From contig CM034113.1 of assembly GCA_019914945.1 (NCBI GenBank), forward strand, positions 5,684,850 through 5,748,849: a stretch of 64,000 bases of DNA, given 5' to 3'. The position numbers and the translations under genes are program-made. Origin of the DNA: Typha latifolia (taxonomy: Eukaryota > Streptophyta > Magnoliopsida > Poales > Typhaceae). The first letter of the stretch is position 1. Each line of letters begins with the position of its first letter. Shown one piece after another: positions 11,640 to 27,700 of the stretch. The notes beneath the pieces are model-generated. The model did no database searches and was not told where the DNA came from. It saw only the letters and a list, made by a program, of their open reading frames with translations.

Positions 11640-14600
11640 CTATACAACAAACTCTCTTGATAATAATGAAGAGGTACTAAGGCGCCACCCTTCTGGTTCC
11701 TGTAGATAAATTCTATTATCTAAATAGTGCTCGAGATTTCTAAGACAACCAGGCTTCACTTTATCTCCTTTTGCCTTCAATGCAGGCACAAAGGTTCGCG
11801 AGATGACATTTAGTATCTTTCTGAACTGGGATCTGTATCTTCTGAATAGCGCAAAACCTGCCATCTGAAAAACACAAAAGTTGGCTTCACTTATGATGAG
11901 TCCAGCAAAAGCATAAAGAATATGGAGAGAATGTGTTGAGCAAAGTAAACCTTCAGAAAAGCCTCCAGCGCGGTAGCCGTGTAAGTGTTAGCGGGAAGAG
12001 TATTCAGGAACATAGCAAGCCATTTCCATCCTTCTTTCAGACCAAGAGGATTCCTGAAACCATTGATCTCCGTCTGCAAAGATGAACACTGTTTTCACTC
12101 TAAAGATCAATATGCGGAACATGCAATGAAAGACTATCTTTCATGAGGCACTATTGTCAGATCAATGATGAGTGCCATAATAAGTGAAAGAAGTGCTATA
12201 AGAATGAGACAATCTTTGAAAAATATCTGAGCAGGATTGGATGTGTCCTCCACAGTACATTCTTTTTTTACTAGCACAATGTGAATATGCTAGTATATAA
12301 GAGATGGAGGACCACTTTAATGTAGATGCTCAGGACATTATCAGGACTGGTAAGAGCCAAAGGAACCTGAGAAGATAGAACATATTTTCTAGTAGTTATT
12401 ATATGTACTGTTGTTATGCGAAGACACGAGACAATTTCTTAATTGAGAAACAAGATACCAACCAATAGAAAAAATTGAGAGAAGCAATTAACAAGACGGT
12501 TATCTTATATCATGACTTATGAGTCATGTTAGCACTTAGCATTCATTGCAGCTCCTCGTAACAAATTTCATGAGATCTAGATATCAAATTATCTTCCAAG
12601 ATGAAATGCACACACAATAACCAAAGCAAAAAGTAGGTATAAAACAGTGTTGAATATGAAAAATTAAGTTAGCAAATCACAGGCAACTCACTTTCAGGGA
12701 TCTGCAGATAGTTTCTCCTAGTTAGGACTGATCAAAAAGCCCATGGGCCCAGAGCACGTTCATATCCAGTGCACCAAAATCAGGTCAAGACCCAGCCCAA
12801 AACCTCTTTAGTCTCTCCTAGTTTCTCCTAGTAGTTATTATATTGGACTGGCTCAGGTCAGGGGGGGTCTAAAGCCCCACCTTGCCAGAGCTCGTAGCTC
12901 TCCGCCCATCATTAGAGCCCAACCTGAGCTTGTCTATTATGTAGATGGAAGATATAAGACATGGAAGGAAAGAGAGTATTATGAAATTCTACTATAGGAA
13001 AACATCAATTGTACACAACAAAGATAACAACAGCCATAAGCCCTTCATTACAGGTCAAATTGAAGATGATCTTCCTTCTACTATCTTAAATTGATGAAGA
13101 AAGCTCCAATGACAAAGGATTCCCTGACTTCCAGGATATATCTGATACATACTATAAAGTGTGCATAGCATATACAGAAAGAGATCGGTAGATGTAGTTG
13201 TTCCTTATTGGCAACTCAGATAAGGGGCATTCAAATGGATGATCCACACTATCATTATCCAACATGCATTAAAGCATGTAAAAAGACAAATTAGAGGTAC
13301 TCTGAAGATGTCTTATTTGTAATATGATCTCCAAATGAATGGTAAATTAGAATTTCTTGATAATAGAGAATGTTTATCCCAATCATTGGCATATGATGTC
13401 ACACCGCTTATCAGTTATCAACATGATTGTGTTGGGCTTGGTACCATGCCAACACAATTCATAGCACAACCTAATTTTCCTAATGTTACATCAAAAGGCA
13501 TCAATACTTTTGTACCATGCTGAACATCACCAGTCAATACCGAGTAGGGGTGCCCATAGATCAGGTTGGCGCTAGCCTAGCCAAAAAAGCAGGCCCAGCT
13601 GAGCTAAGGTCTAGCCTAGTCCAGTCTCAGATATGCTCACGCTGAGTTCAAGGTCCCCAACCTAGTCCAGTGTACGTGTAAGCAAGTCGAGCTGGCCACC
13701 CATAGTCCCATTAAGGTTAAATGAAAGGAAGAAATATGTGGAGGTGTGCTGGTGGAGGAAGAAAACAAGAGGGAAAGATAGAAGAAAAGAAAAAATAATA
13801 TAGGGAAGGAAAAGTGAAAAAAGAAGAGAGAAGGAAATGGGTAGGGTTCAAGTTTTACGAGCTATAGGATTGGGTCATAAAGTATGGACATGAGTTGGGC
13901 CCTATTGGGCGGGGCTTATGGACACAGGCTCGAGCCAAACTTTAGACCCCTTTGACCCGAGCTACTCCAATAGACAACTGGGTTCGGGTTAATCGAGTCC
14001 AAAATGGGCCTAAGCCAAGTTTCAGAACTTCGGGCCTACGGATTTTTTTTGGCAACCCCAATACTAAGCAATACTTAGCAAGGATTGTTGTTTTGATTGG
14101 CATGGGGCATTCTAGTTTGTCACACCTCTGCGTGCTAGTGGCACGCACTGGCACACCTCTAGTTTATATTTTAGGATATTTATATGTATTTTTAGTTTGA
14201 ATATATATATTAAAGTCTACATTAAAGTCTTTTATCCTTAGATAATATAGTAAATAAACTATTTTATTAATAGATATAGAGATAGTCAAGTAGAAAAATG
14301 ATTCAACACATAATATGATCAAATATATTCATTACTTAACCATAGTTCAATAATTAAAACAAAATCTAGTTTAAGTGTTGAAATGTTCTTGTATCAATTT
14401 TGACCAATTTAAGTGAAATTGACAAATTCATTTATAATCTTTTTTAATTTGGGAAAAGAATTAAATAAATCTCAAGGTTTCAAAACTCGATATTGTGATC
14501 GAGATCGGCCATCCAAAAAAATGATATATATTGACTGTATCGGTCGTATCGGCTGTATCGGTTGCCCATATTAGATCAAACTATTTTTTAATTATACAAA

Positions 14601-17600
14601 CTCGAAATATTATTTAAACATACAAAAAAAAATTTTAAAAATAATAAGAAAAAAATAATTATTTGCATATGAAGTTTAAAAACTAAAAACTATATTAGCT
14701 TATCCAAACTTTGATAAATACCGAGTTGGTTATCCCTTCTGTTTCCCTTCTCTCTTTTCCTCCCTTTCTCTATTATTGCAAGGCAAATTTATTTTTTTCT
14801 AATTTTCTTTCTTTTCTTCTCTCGACCTTCTCTCTTATTGCCATAAGACAAATTTTATTTTTTTATTTCTTCTCTCCCTTATCTTTCTTTCTCTCAATCT
14901 CTCTCTTCCTCCCTCTCTTTTACTGTTGCAAAGTAATCTTTTTCTCTAATTTTTTTTCAATTCGTCTCCTTTCCCTTTCCCTCTCAATCTCTTCCTCCCT
15001 CTCTCTCTCACTCTCCACTCTCTCTCTCTCATCTCTCTATTTCACTCTCTGTTATTGTAGCAGATTTTTTGCTATAGTAATAGAGATTGAAAGAGAGAAA
15101 TAGACAGAAAAAGAGATTGGAGAAAAGAAAGAGAGGAAGAAGAGAGGAGACGCTAGAGGGAGAGTAGAGAGAAATAAGAGAGATGGGGCACCAGAGCGAG
15201 GGGAAATAAAAAAAATTAGAGAGAGAAGAAAAATAGAGTGAGAGAAGAGAGAGGGAGAGCTCGTATTTGGCGAGTTCGACCGATACGACAGATCCCAACA
15301 TGATACGGATTGGGTATCGATACCTAGAAATTGGAACCATGGTAAATCTAATTATGCTAAAATTTTAGCTAAAATTATAAACTTTGGGTTCAAATCAAAT
15401 TATATGGAATTAATTTAACATGCTCTTATACCAAATTTGACCTATTTTTAATGAATTGCTATATTAATTTTGGATTTTTTTTTAATAGAGGAATTAAATT
15501 TTCCCTTTAATTCTTACATTTTAAAGAGTATTTTCTATAAATCCAGCATCAATACTAGATCAATGTAGAAAGACCTTTACAAATAATAAATTTAGCAAAA
15601 TTAAACTAGATCTATCATTATGTCATAACCTAACTCTATACTTGTATTCATCTTCATAGCTATATGGTATCTATCTCATTAATCTGCTTCCTATTCTATC
15701 TCAAGAGACTTCCTATGACATTCTCTTTACTTAATTCTACATCTGCCAAGTAGTTTTCTAAAATTTGCTTTTAGTTATAGATTTTTCAGTAACATTGAAT
15801 GCACACAAAAGAGCAAATTCAGCATTGATCTGAAAAATGGGAATGCCATGTGTCTCACTTTGAATTAGTAATTGGAAGTTGGCAATATATTGAAAAGCGG
15901 CAACGAGTTGTGGGCGTTCACCCCACAGCCTAGTACCAAAGTGGTCTAGCATTTTTAATATATAAATAATTAAAAAATAATTATACATGATGTATTAATA
16001 TACACTAATGTAGCATATATAAAAGTTCTAATTAGTCCGTTTTAATTAGTCATAAGTGGAAGGACTGCTACTAGTTGTAGCTAGTGCTATTTTAGTGCAT
16101 TGACACTTTGCCCGAAGTACGAAGGATGAACAACACAACCAACCACATACTGCTACACCAAACAACTATTTTATTAGATATCCACTAATTAGTAATTGCC
16201 ATCACAAAGTGGGGCTCAATATGTACCCCAGTAAAGAGAAGAGTTTATTATAGGTATAGAGAGGAGTATGTGCTTTAATTTTATTAGCACCTGTGCAGCC
16301 ATTATTTTGAGTAGCCCTTTGCTAGTGGGTGGGGCTATTCCCAAAGCCTGCTTTTAAATGGAAGTCTAGTCACCTCCTTCTAAATTACACCATAGAGAGA
16401 ACGCGACTAAGAAGTAGAGGGATAGAGAGAGAGGGGGGGTTACAAGTTCGGTGGAGATGCCGCCTCCTCAAAACTGATGACTTCGGAGATGGTGGCAGAA
16501 GAGGCGAGGAAGAGGAAAGGAGAAGAAGAGGTGGAGGAGATCGAAGAGGATGGCAAAGATGAGTTGAAGCTTGGGTTGAGCTTGGGAGTAAAGGGATTTA
16601 GTAATTTACTCGACCATGGGGTCAAGACCGTCCAGCCTGCCAAAGCAGGTTGCCGCCTTTCAATACACTGGAAGTTATAGCAAGTTAGAAAAGATAATTT
16701 ATCAAGCACTTTAAGGGCATGGATTGTGGTGATTCTCTCGTTGCACTCATATGTAGTCAGCATTGGTCTAGCATATTTATTGGCATATCAGAACTCCTCA
16801 GTTGCTTACTTTGAGCACTGACATGTTTCTTAATATCTTTAGATTGGGACAAAAAGACACACCTGAATCAGTGCAGCATATAGCTTCATATATGAGATAA
16901 CACGCAACAGATAAGCATCATCACTTTCGATTTTCCCACTTTCTTCCCGATAACCAATCATCTTACAATAATCTTTCCTTCGTGATGCTGCCTGGACAAA
17001 CAAGAAAGAGTATCAGAAGAATAGAGATAGACAGCACTAATATATACACACACATACAGAGAAAAGCTAAAAGAATAGACAGTCAGAACTTATATTTACT
17101 TGATATTGAAATCAATGGAGAAGAATGTGTTCAAAACAACTAGAAAATTGGAAATTGGAATACCTATACGAATATGAATAATGAAGCTATATCTCAACAT
17201 ACAGGTGAATGAGTCAATCCACTTTGACCATCAATTTATTGATGCAACATGCACTAATCAGTAGCATTCAAAAAAAAATCATTATGTTTCTTTCTCTTTA
17301 GAAGTCAATATGTCAGATCTGTCAATTTCAAAAGCTAACAAGCCCAATAATTAATTATTCATATCAAATTATCAACTACCATAAATCTAGCAGTGTAACC
17401 TATGTTCTAGAGACAGATTGTAACTCCTTGAAACTCTCAGACATGTAAGCAGCAAAACTATGGGAAGAAAAGATGGATGGGTCTGATGTTCTTATAACAA
17501 ATTACTAAAAGTCCACATTAAAAAAGAATATCCAAGGCCTTTAGTCTGAGTTACCTTTTGCCACTACATACAAGCATATTTATAACCTTGCCTTGACCCA

Positions 17601-20600
17601 TCTTCCCAAACCCCAAAGCCAGTCTCTCCCCCACCCACAAGAGAGGGAAAAAAGGTTCATATTCCTATGCAAATCAGTAATAGACACTTTATATGCCCAT
17701 CATATAGCTATTGACCGACAATAAGTTTACCAAGAGGTCAAAGCTGCTTGGAAGATCAAAGATCTATTGCACAAACACGGAATTGCAATAGCAAGGTACA
17801 AAACTAGGACATATGATTCTTTAACTCTTCCTTAAACAAGAGAGAGGCATTGTATTACAGTCCATTATACATCACATGCATAAAAAAACTAGGATTGAGT
17901 TCCAAGCAAAGGATGTTGACAATATGTTAAAGATAAAAGTTATGACGTACACAGGGAATATCTTGATAGTAGATAAAATAGTATTACAGGAGCATTCAGT
18001 AAATATTAAAGGCTAGGGAATTACATCTGTCGGCTGCAGATGCTTCGGGACAGTATATATGCAAGCTTTGTTGAGCTCGGCTAGAAGTCGGTCCATCACA
18101 GTAGGCACCTGAGTATATAAACATGTTAGCTCAAAAGAGAATAACCGGTAGTAGGCTGAAACTTTTTCATTTCATGCAGTATGCGAGAATGCATATTTAT
18201 AGTCAATACTTCATTATTCTTTAACCAATGTTTATCAGAAACCAAGAACTTAAGAAACAGGAACTAACATAAATCCTGTCACCAGTAACACTATGTACTG
18301 GGTCTCATGAATTACAAGTGTCAGAAGACTCAGAACATCTAGATTCTAGAGCATCAACTTAACAGTGTAATAATAAAATGCAAATTGGAAAAGGCTAGTA
18401 AAGGTGCATCTATTGTAGGTCACTTAAACAATGATATGAAAGTTTTGCAAGGTATTATATTGGCAGTTAAAAGAAATGAATGATGTTATTTTATTTTCTT
18501 AATTAGTTCAATTCTTTAGGCTAGCACAGGCCCTCCCACTAATCAGACCACTGTAGACCACTTACCTTGCAATATAGGACTATAAGGGGAGAATCTGTGT
18601 AGCAGACTATTTTTTTCATTAAATCTATGTAGTGGACTTGATCACATGAATATATAAGTATTTATGAGAAAACAATGTTATTGGGTTCTATTAGTCTCCA
18701 CGTAACTGTATATTCATATTCTACCATTCTACATAGATTAAACTTAGTCAAGGAAATTTATTCTGTTTCTGTTCCAAACAAGTGTACTAGTCAGAACTGA
18801 ATACCAATCACGGGAGCCATATGAGATTATGAGACATATCAACTTGTAGAAAGCACATGACACTAAGCTATATATAACCTGAAACAAACTTATGTATGTC
18901 TGAGTGTTTTCTAAATACTACCATGACATAAAAGCAAAGGATGTAGTCTGGACAACACGACAGTCTAACAAATTAAAAGTAAAAAGCATAAAAGTAGAAA
19001 TTAAAAAAAGAAAAGAAAAGAAAATAATGTAATACAAAGAACAACACTGCAGTCTAACAAATTATTACAACATGAAAATATCAAACTATGTTATCTTCAA
19101 ACATTTCTGCATTCAGCAACTTAAAAAATAGGGAAGTTTTCACAAGATCCCCTACATTAAGGACTTATTTATCGTTCAAACCCTACCTTATCACTTTTTT
19201 TGAAAAAGCCCCTAAAAAAATTCAATTACCATTCTAATCTTACCATCACAAAAGTTAAGTAACCAAGTTATGAAATTATCAAAATATCATTACTGGGAGA
19301 ACCATTTGTATGCCCATTGACGTAGGAATAATTTGAAATGGAGAATAAAATTTAGGAAGGAAGAAATGAAACAAAGATTATATGATTATGGGAGTAAAAT
19401 CATTGCATATGTTCTTATTATAGGCATGTGAGGGTAACTTGGAAATTTTCAAAATATCACCTTGAATAAGCTTGAATATTCCCTTCTAGATTCTTACATG
19501 TTAAGGTGAGGCGCATTAAAATTAACTCAAAGTGTTAAATGGATAATTTTTGTTAAAACAAGGGGTTTTTCTGGAAAAAAGAAGAAGTAATAAGTTACAG
19601 TTTTGAACCAAAAGAAACCATAAGGTCGGGGTTTTGCAAATTTCCCTAAAAAATAACTGACCAGGTAGAGAAAAAAAGGCAATAGATATTACCAAAATAG
19701 AAAGCGAAAAACATATCTGATACAAGAAATGGAGTATCCTTTAGTATAACAACCTCTAAAGGGCACAATTATACTGCCTTCTATACAAGGAAAAGATAAA
19801 GTAAGCACCTGTGAGGTAACGAGGAGAATGACATGACCACAAGCAAAAGCAGTTTTGTCAAAACTGTTGTCTTTGACTTCATTATTTTCACAGAGGGAAA
19901 CAACCTGAACATGAGTACGGTTATTACTATGTAACAAGCAAATGGTTAACCAACAAAGAGATATTGACAATAAAGATGCACTGTCAAGAGTGTAATGCAA
20001 TAAAACTAGTAGACTATATCATATCCGTAAACTAGTGCAAGAGTAAGCACTTGAAGATACATGCTACAATACATTTGCTGTTTATTTAATATGTGAATAG
20101 TTAGACACAGGAGTTGCCTCTTTCTACTATTTGTCAAAATTTTGGCATTATAGAAAACTTTCTTGAACAATATCCAAACTTCATCAGAAATCAGAGTGTT
20201 CCTCAAGACAAATGATCATACAGATATACAGCTAAAGACATCAAAATTGGTGATGACTCTTTAGGATAATATCCAGGCTTGGGCACTACCATGCCACCAT
20301 AGGCACGTGGCTTGCGGGAAATGGAGTAAAAAGGGTCCACTTTCGGCTGATTCTTTCAAATATCAAAATTGGTGACGACTCTTCCCCACCCACTCTATGT
20401 ATGTGTCACTCATTTCTTCGGCAATTCAACAAGGACGGGTATGTGAGGTGTCTAAGGAAAGAGGGGACGCAAAATGGAGAACATGATCTAAAGTATTGAC
20501 TGATACCTACATGCATCAGCTGATGCATATTAGTACTAGCCATTGCTGATCCAAGAAAGAGGCCAAAATTTAGGAAGGAAGAACATGATCTGAAGTATCA

Positions 20601-21730
20601 GCAACCATATCCAACCCAAATCAAAGTTGGGACATCAATTAATAATGTCCTCAGTGCTCTTTTTGTGTTTTTCCCCTCTTTCTTCTTTCTCTCCTTTTTT
20701 GCTTGTCCTTCCCTGGTGATCCATTATAAATTTGACCAATCTAAGGCAGATTGAGCATGATAAAGCTCCGACCGGATGGTTCCTGATAAGATAAGCTCCC
20801 TATCTTCTTCTCTCCTAGTACTTCAAGGAGCATGGAGTATGGCATATGGCAGGTGGCATGTGCTCAAGGTGGATCTTCAAAATATATTAGCATTTTACTT
20901 TTCCTATGCCTCCATCTTATGTATAATAGACATAGAATTGAATTTGTATATCAATTTTTTTTTTACATGACTAAGAGAAAAATGATGATTCTAAAATGGG
21001 ACTTTGCGTACAAATGAAACAACTTCAACTATACAGACTTAATCACTTAAAACATAGACAAATCATTTGCAAGAAGAAATTGCAATAACAGAGATAGTGA
21101 GATAGAAAAGCTAGGGAGAGTGGAGAGTGAGTGAAAGGGAGTAATTGTTATTTTCTTATTATTTTTTTTTAATTTTTAGAAATTCTTCTATATTTTTAAA
21201 TAATATTTATAATTTTATGTAATGAAAAAAGATTGTCCAATCTAATACGAGTGGAGGATACCGCTTATACATCTCATTTTTTCAGATGGCTGATCTTGAT
21301 TCCGAACTGAGTTTTGGAAACTTGATTGTAGGATTCCTGAGGCTAGGTTTAGCCTTGAGTGCAGGACTTTGCTACAGTGGTCTATAGTCGTGACTGCAGG
21401 AACTTCCAACAATAAAGGCTGCAAATAAAGACTTGGCTGCAGGGAATTCCTGCATGGCTACAGATATTCAAGCAAACATCATAGGAAAAAGAAAAGATGA
21501 AAAGGAAGAAGCTTGTGGCTTGTGAGGTAGAGATACAAAAAAAAATAACAGATGTGGCAAGGACAAGAAAAGGAAAAGGTTTAGAAGAACTCTATGTGAA
21601 GATGGCAGTATAGGTGAATATAGATGACATCAGCAGAGGGATGCCCTCTCCTCTCACCTTCGCCTTCGCCTTCGCCGTCACCGCTCGCTGATCAGCGTCG
21701 CCCGAGCACGTCAAGTGCCCTAGCACGAGG

Positions 21731-21769
<39 letters not shown>

Positions 21770-24700
21770 CTCTCTCAATTTCTCTCACTCAACTTAAGTT
21801 TAACCGATCTCTCTCTCTCTCTCAATTTCTTTCTCACTCTCTCTCAGTCTCTCCTTTTCCCTCGGGCTAGAGCACCCGACGTGCTCGGGCGATGGCGATG
21901 GCGACGGTGATCGGCGATGGCGACGGGTAGCTCGACAACGAGGTCGACGGTGAGGGTGGAACTATTAGGAAGGGTGCCGTGCAACACCCCTCATGCCATG
22001 TGCTGGTCAGCATGGCCATCCATGGTTTTGAGCACCTTTATACCTTCTTCCTCTTATAAGAGACTTTTCCAGCTTTATATGGTCTTCTCTCTGTGTTCTA
22101 ATATTCCTAATACATTAATTATCTATTTATGTTTGCCTTCTTTCTACCTCTTTCTGATTCTTCTCTCTTGGCCTGATTCTTATCCGAACCTTTCTCACCC
22201 TTATACATAGCTACATACCTTGAATTTTGTTCAATTGCTAGAAGCATATTGCCACTTCTGATTTACAAGAATTAGCGTACTTCCTATTTCACTGAATAAC
22301 CTAAACTCATAGCACGTAATTCTAAAAGGATAATTAGAGATTCAATGTCAATGATGATAAAAATATCAAATATGAGAATTAATGAAACTTCTTATATTGC
22401 TACTAATAGAGTATATTAGTAATATTTTTAAGATTGTCTGTAAGCTATTGCACCTACCAAGTTGGCTGACACTGCAGCATAATAAAAATCAATCTCATAT
22501 AAGGAAATGTTACAACAGTTGTACTCCATCACATAACTATAACTTCACTGAAAATTTCACTAAGAAATGACGTAATAACAGTGAAGTACAGGTCACTATT
22601 TTAATCCGTATTCCAAAGTGCATCCCATCATAGTGAAATCATAATTGGCATCAAACAGGATTTGTGCAAAGACAACATTTTAACTAAGATTGCAAGAATC
22701 CTTGTTTCTCATTTGTTATGATCAAATTAAATAGATATATAGCAACTAACTCCTGAAAGAATCCTTCTTCCTCCATTAGCCAACACTAATTAATCCAAAA
22801 CTTGCATTATTTATGGCTAGTAGTGAATCTTAGAAAAAAAATATGATAATGCCAAAGGAAATAAAGTTAACAAATAATCTGAGATGCTCCAGACTATGAC
22901 CAGTACAATCTACTTTCATCGAATTAACCATCCTTTGACATAATCAAATAGACTAGTATGATTACAATATCTATATCTAAGATTATGCTGCCTAGATAAT
23001 GATAAATGAAATTCTGAAAGCAACTGAGTTAACCTGCACCATAGACAACAGAAGTAGTAATAGGAGCAATAAAGAAAATCAACGATTATGCATCAAGAAG
23101 GTAACTTGGTAATGCTTAAAAAAAAAAAACAACAGAAAACACTACAAAGATTGGTAAATACCTTCTCCGCAAACAATGAAACAGCAATAGAACGAGGGCA
23201 TTCTAAATCATTCATAATATTTATTAGCTCGCGAGCTTTTGTTCTGCATATAGTTTAAAAGAAAGGAAAGGGGGGAATTTTAGCAATAATAGATTAGCAA
23301 ATGAATCCAGATTCCACAATAAGTTGACACATGTATCACATATCTGTAATCTAGTATGAACAAGTCTATAATGGATAAAGGGAATATATTACAAGAATGA
23401 GAGAGTACCATGGAAATGATATAGGTGCAAATGTCCTAACATTCTTTTCAAAGAGTAAACAAGAAAATTTTCTATTCCTAGACTAGTACCCTGTTACAAA
23501 ACAATCAAAAATAAAATTGCAAGTGAAAAAATTGCAAGAGTAAACAAGAGCTTGTTTCCTGAAGTATCTGCTAGCAAGCTCAATATGCAGAATCAGCATC
23601 TGTCAACATGGCAAATCATTTCCTCAATATAAATGATATTCCAGAAACAAAACATGTGAAATTCATGCATGTAATTAGTCCATCATTAGCAATCATTCTT
23701 TCGCTAGCCACAGTATACACATTTTTTATCAGCTCCTACTGTGTGACATTATGAGCATTTTAAAGATTGATATCGATTTTTATGTATAGGACAGTGCAGA
23801 TTTGTCTTCCTCTTACTCTAAAAGGGATTGGAAAATGTAGAGCTTCGATAGCAGGAAAGAGCGGATATTCACAACCTCAGGAATATGCTGGCAAAATGAT
23901 CTGTCTGAGATACTTTTCTATTTCTTATGTTCAGATTATTCTAATCACTTCTGGCTTGAACAACTGTTATTACTTATTAGCACTAAACTTAAGCGAACAT
24001 AATTTTTTTCGCTGAGATAAGATAAACTCAAGGAACTTAGGCAAGTCAACCACCTAGGAATGGTGGGATCTCCTTCAACCACAACATACAACTTACAGTT
24101 TAAATGTGCTTAATTTTAAATGTTATCAAGTTCTTTTCATATGGTCCATGTACCCTTTACCTAGAATGAGATAGTCTAAACCTCGAAGATCTATGGAATT
24201 CTCAATGACATTCCTCAGTTGTACAGTAGAATTTTATTCAATTGCCTTCATTGTGTGAGTTTGAGTCAAGAAAGTCTACAAAATGACCTTGCTAAAGGGT
24301 GTAAAGCTACAAACATCATTACTTTTAACACCTTGCACTGTAGAAACATTTGCATTAGAACACACTTTTAGATTCATCAATTGAATTAAGCCCCAATTCA
24401 CTTTAGAAATAAATTTTTTCCTTACTCTAGAATACAACTATTTACTTCATAATAATAACTAAACATCATAATAGTCATATTCTAAAATACAAATATTATT
24501 CACTAAAATTACATCTTAAATCACACACTAACCAATTCAAAGATAGTCATGCCGATGGTGGCACAACACCCGGCACACCTCGTGCCGAGCCATGCTGAGC
24601 GGTGTTGGTTCAAGATGGGTAGTGCTGCCAAAATAATCAAGCCGGCTCAAGCTTTGCTTAATAAGGCTCGATCAAGTTCGGCTCTAAAAATGAGTTGAGC

Positions 24701-27700
24701 CGAACTTGATCTTCAAAATAGGCTCAAAAATCATTTCAAGTCAAGTTTAATCATGAGCCGATTCAATCAAATAGGTTTGATAAGGCTCGAAATAATTATA
24801 ATATATGTATCTACAATGTGAGCAGTACTTTCTATACTATACTATAATTTTGTTATATTATAAAATTTACTTAAGTGGATTGTTATGTACTCTGATCTTA
24901 TAGAGTTTAGTTCTAAATTTTGATACTATCATATCTTTTCTAAATACATGGATATTTTATTAGTTTCTATTTTTGAATTAGGTTCAAACCTAAATCAAGA
25001 TTAATTTAATTCAAGCTTGATCAAGCTAAAATTTTGTCTTGAATTAAATAAGGCTTGAAACTGCTTATTAATCAGCTCATTTAGGCTCGAGCTCAAAATT
25101 AGTTTAAATTGAAATGTTTTCAATTCAAACTTGTTCACAAATATAGGCTCGAAAGTAATTTCAATTTAAGCTTGTTCAGAGCTAGGCTCGATCAAGCTCA
25201 GGTTGAATACACTCCTAGGCACAAGTGCATGCTGACCCGTATTGATATAGAGCCCATTTTTTGAACTTTTTTTATTTCTATCGATTATTATCGAACAACT
25301 TTAATGTTATTCTTATATCGGCAAATGAAGTCATCATCATCAATATAATTAAAGATTATCAATAGTATTTAAAGCAATATTCTCGTATTATTCTTGTGCT
25401 AGCAAATAAAGTCTTTGATACCCTTGTCATTCTCCATTCAACTAGATATTAATTTTAATTATTAAACTATATCAATTAATATTATGTATTCAATTATATC
25501 ATGGAGTGCTCAATCATCAATATAAATTTTAATAAATGTATTCAATTATATTATGTGTTGAATAATATTTATATTTAACTATTGCTATATCTTTAATAAA
25601 TATATTCAAACCAAAAATCAAAGATTGGAATGCTGAAGACCTAAATAATATTTAAATATTCTAATTTTGTTATTAAAAATATGTTAAATGTGTCAATAGC
25701 ACACAGTTTCATACCACCTGCACGCAAGGGCGTGTTCGCCAACTAACACATTGTGCCGACGGTGGCACAACCATCATCGTCCTAATTTTATCATTGATAT
25801 TTATCTCATCAATCTACTTTATATCAAGTCAAAGGGTATTAATCGTAATTTCATAAAAATAAAACACAATTATCCAGTCTTTTTCTTCACTTTATATTAT
25901 ATAAAGGTAATTATTACATATTTACATTATTATTCTAGAATACAAATGAACATAGGAATAGTTATTCCTAGAATTAATCCCTCATTTTGGTAATAACAAA
26001 TAAAAATTGCTAGTCTTATTTCAACCATATTCCACTTGTGAACGAGGCCTAAGTGTCATAGATCAATCTAACTACATAGTCTAACTTCAAACATAGAAGT
26101 TGAAAACAATAGAAAATTAAATTTATAAGTAGGAAATTGATAGTATTGTTTTTAAAAAGAAATTTTAACTCACCTAACATTGTCAACAGTGCCAATTATT
26201 TGTCTCAAGTACCTAGCGATCCGCCGTTCATATTTACCAAAGTCCTGTACAAATACAAACTAGTTCAAACTTCAAAGGGGTATAAATGAACCTATAAGTC
26301 AATTCAGCATTCATGAAAAATGATTCACCATTAAAAGCCTATGGTAACACTTCTCAACACATGCTTGCAGACATTCACATAAAGATCTACGCACACAATA
26401 GCCTTCTCACCCTCCTGAAGATATCACATAGATGTGATGCATAAGGTAGTAACCAGAGAGTGCACAACTTGCTAGAAGTTCAAGTAAAAAGGTTCTACTT
26501 CAAATTTAAATAGTTTGATGCGATCCACAAGGTTTAGAAATTCTACATATGAAAATCATTTGTTCAGAGAATATATGTCATTTAATGAACAACTAAATTA
26601 GTCTTATTACAATATAAATCATTGTTTTGGAGATAATCAATGCACAAATAATAATGGCACAACATACGATTTTGTATAACGGCCTTCTTGATATTGTAGA
26701 TCATATCAATGGCACCAATTTTCAATCTATGACCAGTATATGTGAATTTATTATATTTGTGAGTTGTCTATTTCATATACTATATATATTATTAATGTCC
26801 CCTAATTAGAAATGTATAACACATAGCACTGTATAGAACATATACGTTATATATATATATATATTTGCAAGTAAAGGAGTTGTAAAAAATGCCTTGCATG
26901 GCTCCTAAAGCAAAAAAATCAACATATAATGAAGGATATGAACCATTGCAGATTAAAAAAAAATGGCTAAATGAATGGACTAAAGTAATAAAACAGCATA
27001 AACTTTTCAACATCAGACAATAAAGAACAGACAAAAACCTTATTAAGATGGTTCTTTTCCAGTCCCTCATTGTATAATCTGAGTCTATTTGCTTCTGCCT
27101 CTAGGGCTGCATCAGCAGCAAAAACTTTCATTCCTGCAACATGGAAAAATGTAAACCTTGAGACCTCATTTGATTGAAGAATAAGAGACCTTATCCATAG
27201 ATAAGGGATCCTTATTTATAATTTGTAAACAAACACTACCAAATCTGGTATAACTAATCATGGCTAGCATTCTCATAATATTATTAATATCATGGATTCA
27301 AGCCTCTTTATCCTTATATTTCCATTCCAACTTGAAGTTGGAATAAGAGAGAGGACCCTCAATTCTAATATTGCAACCAAACACAAATGACATAGCTCTC
27401 TCCTGGACCATGGAGAATAAATAAATATAACACTATCTAAATACAAAAAATATTGCTCTCCCCAAAACTATGGATAAAAATGAGTATAACACTATCTGTG
27501 AATTATTTTATTCTTCAACCAAATGAGACCTAATATCATTGAACAGCAAGGTACAAAAAGCAGGTGTTACAGCCAAACTTTCATACTTATTCAGTGTTCC
27601 AATAAAAATATACAAACAATCTATGTTGTTACAAACTTACTACTAACAAGTACTGATGCAGTGCATCTGTTTGATAAATTGGATGAGAATTTGATTAAAG

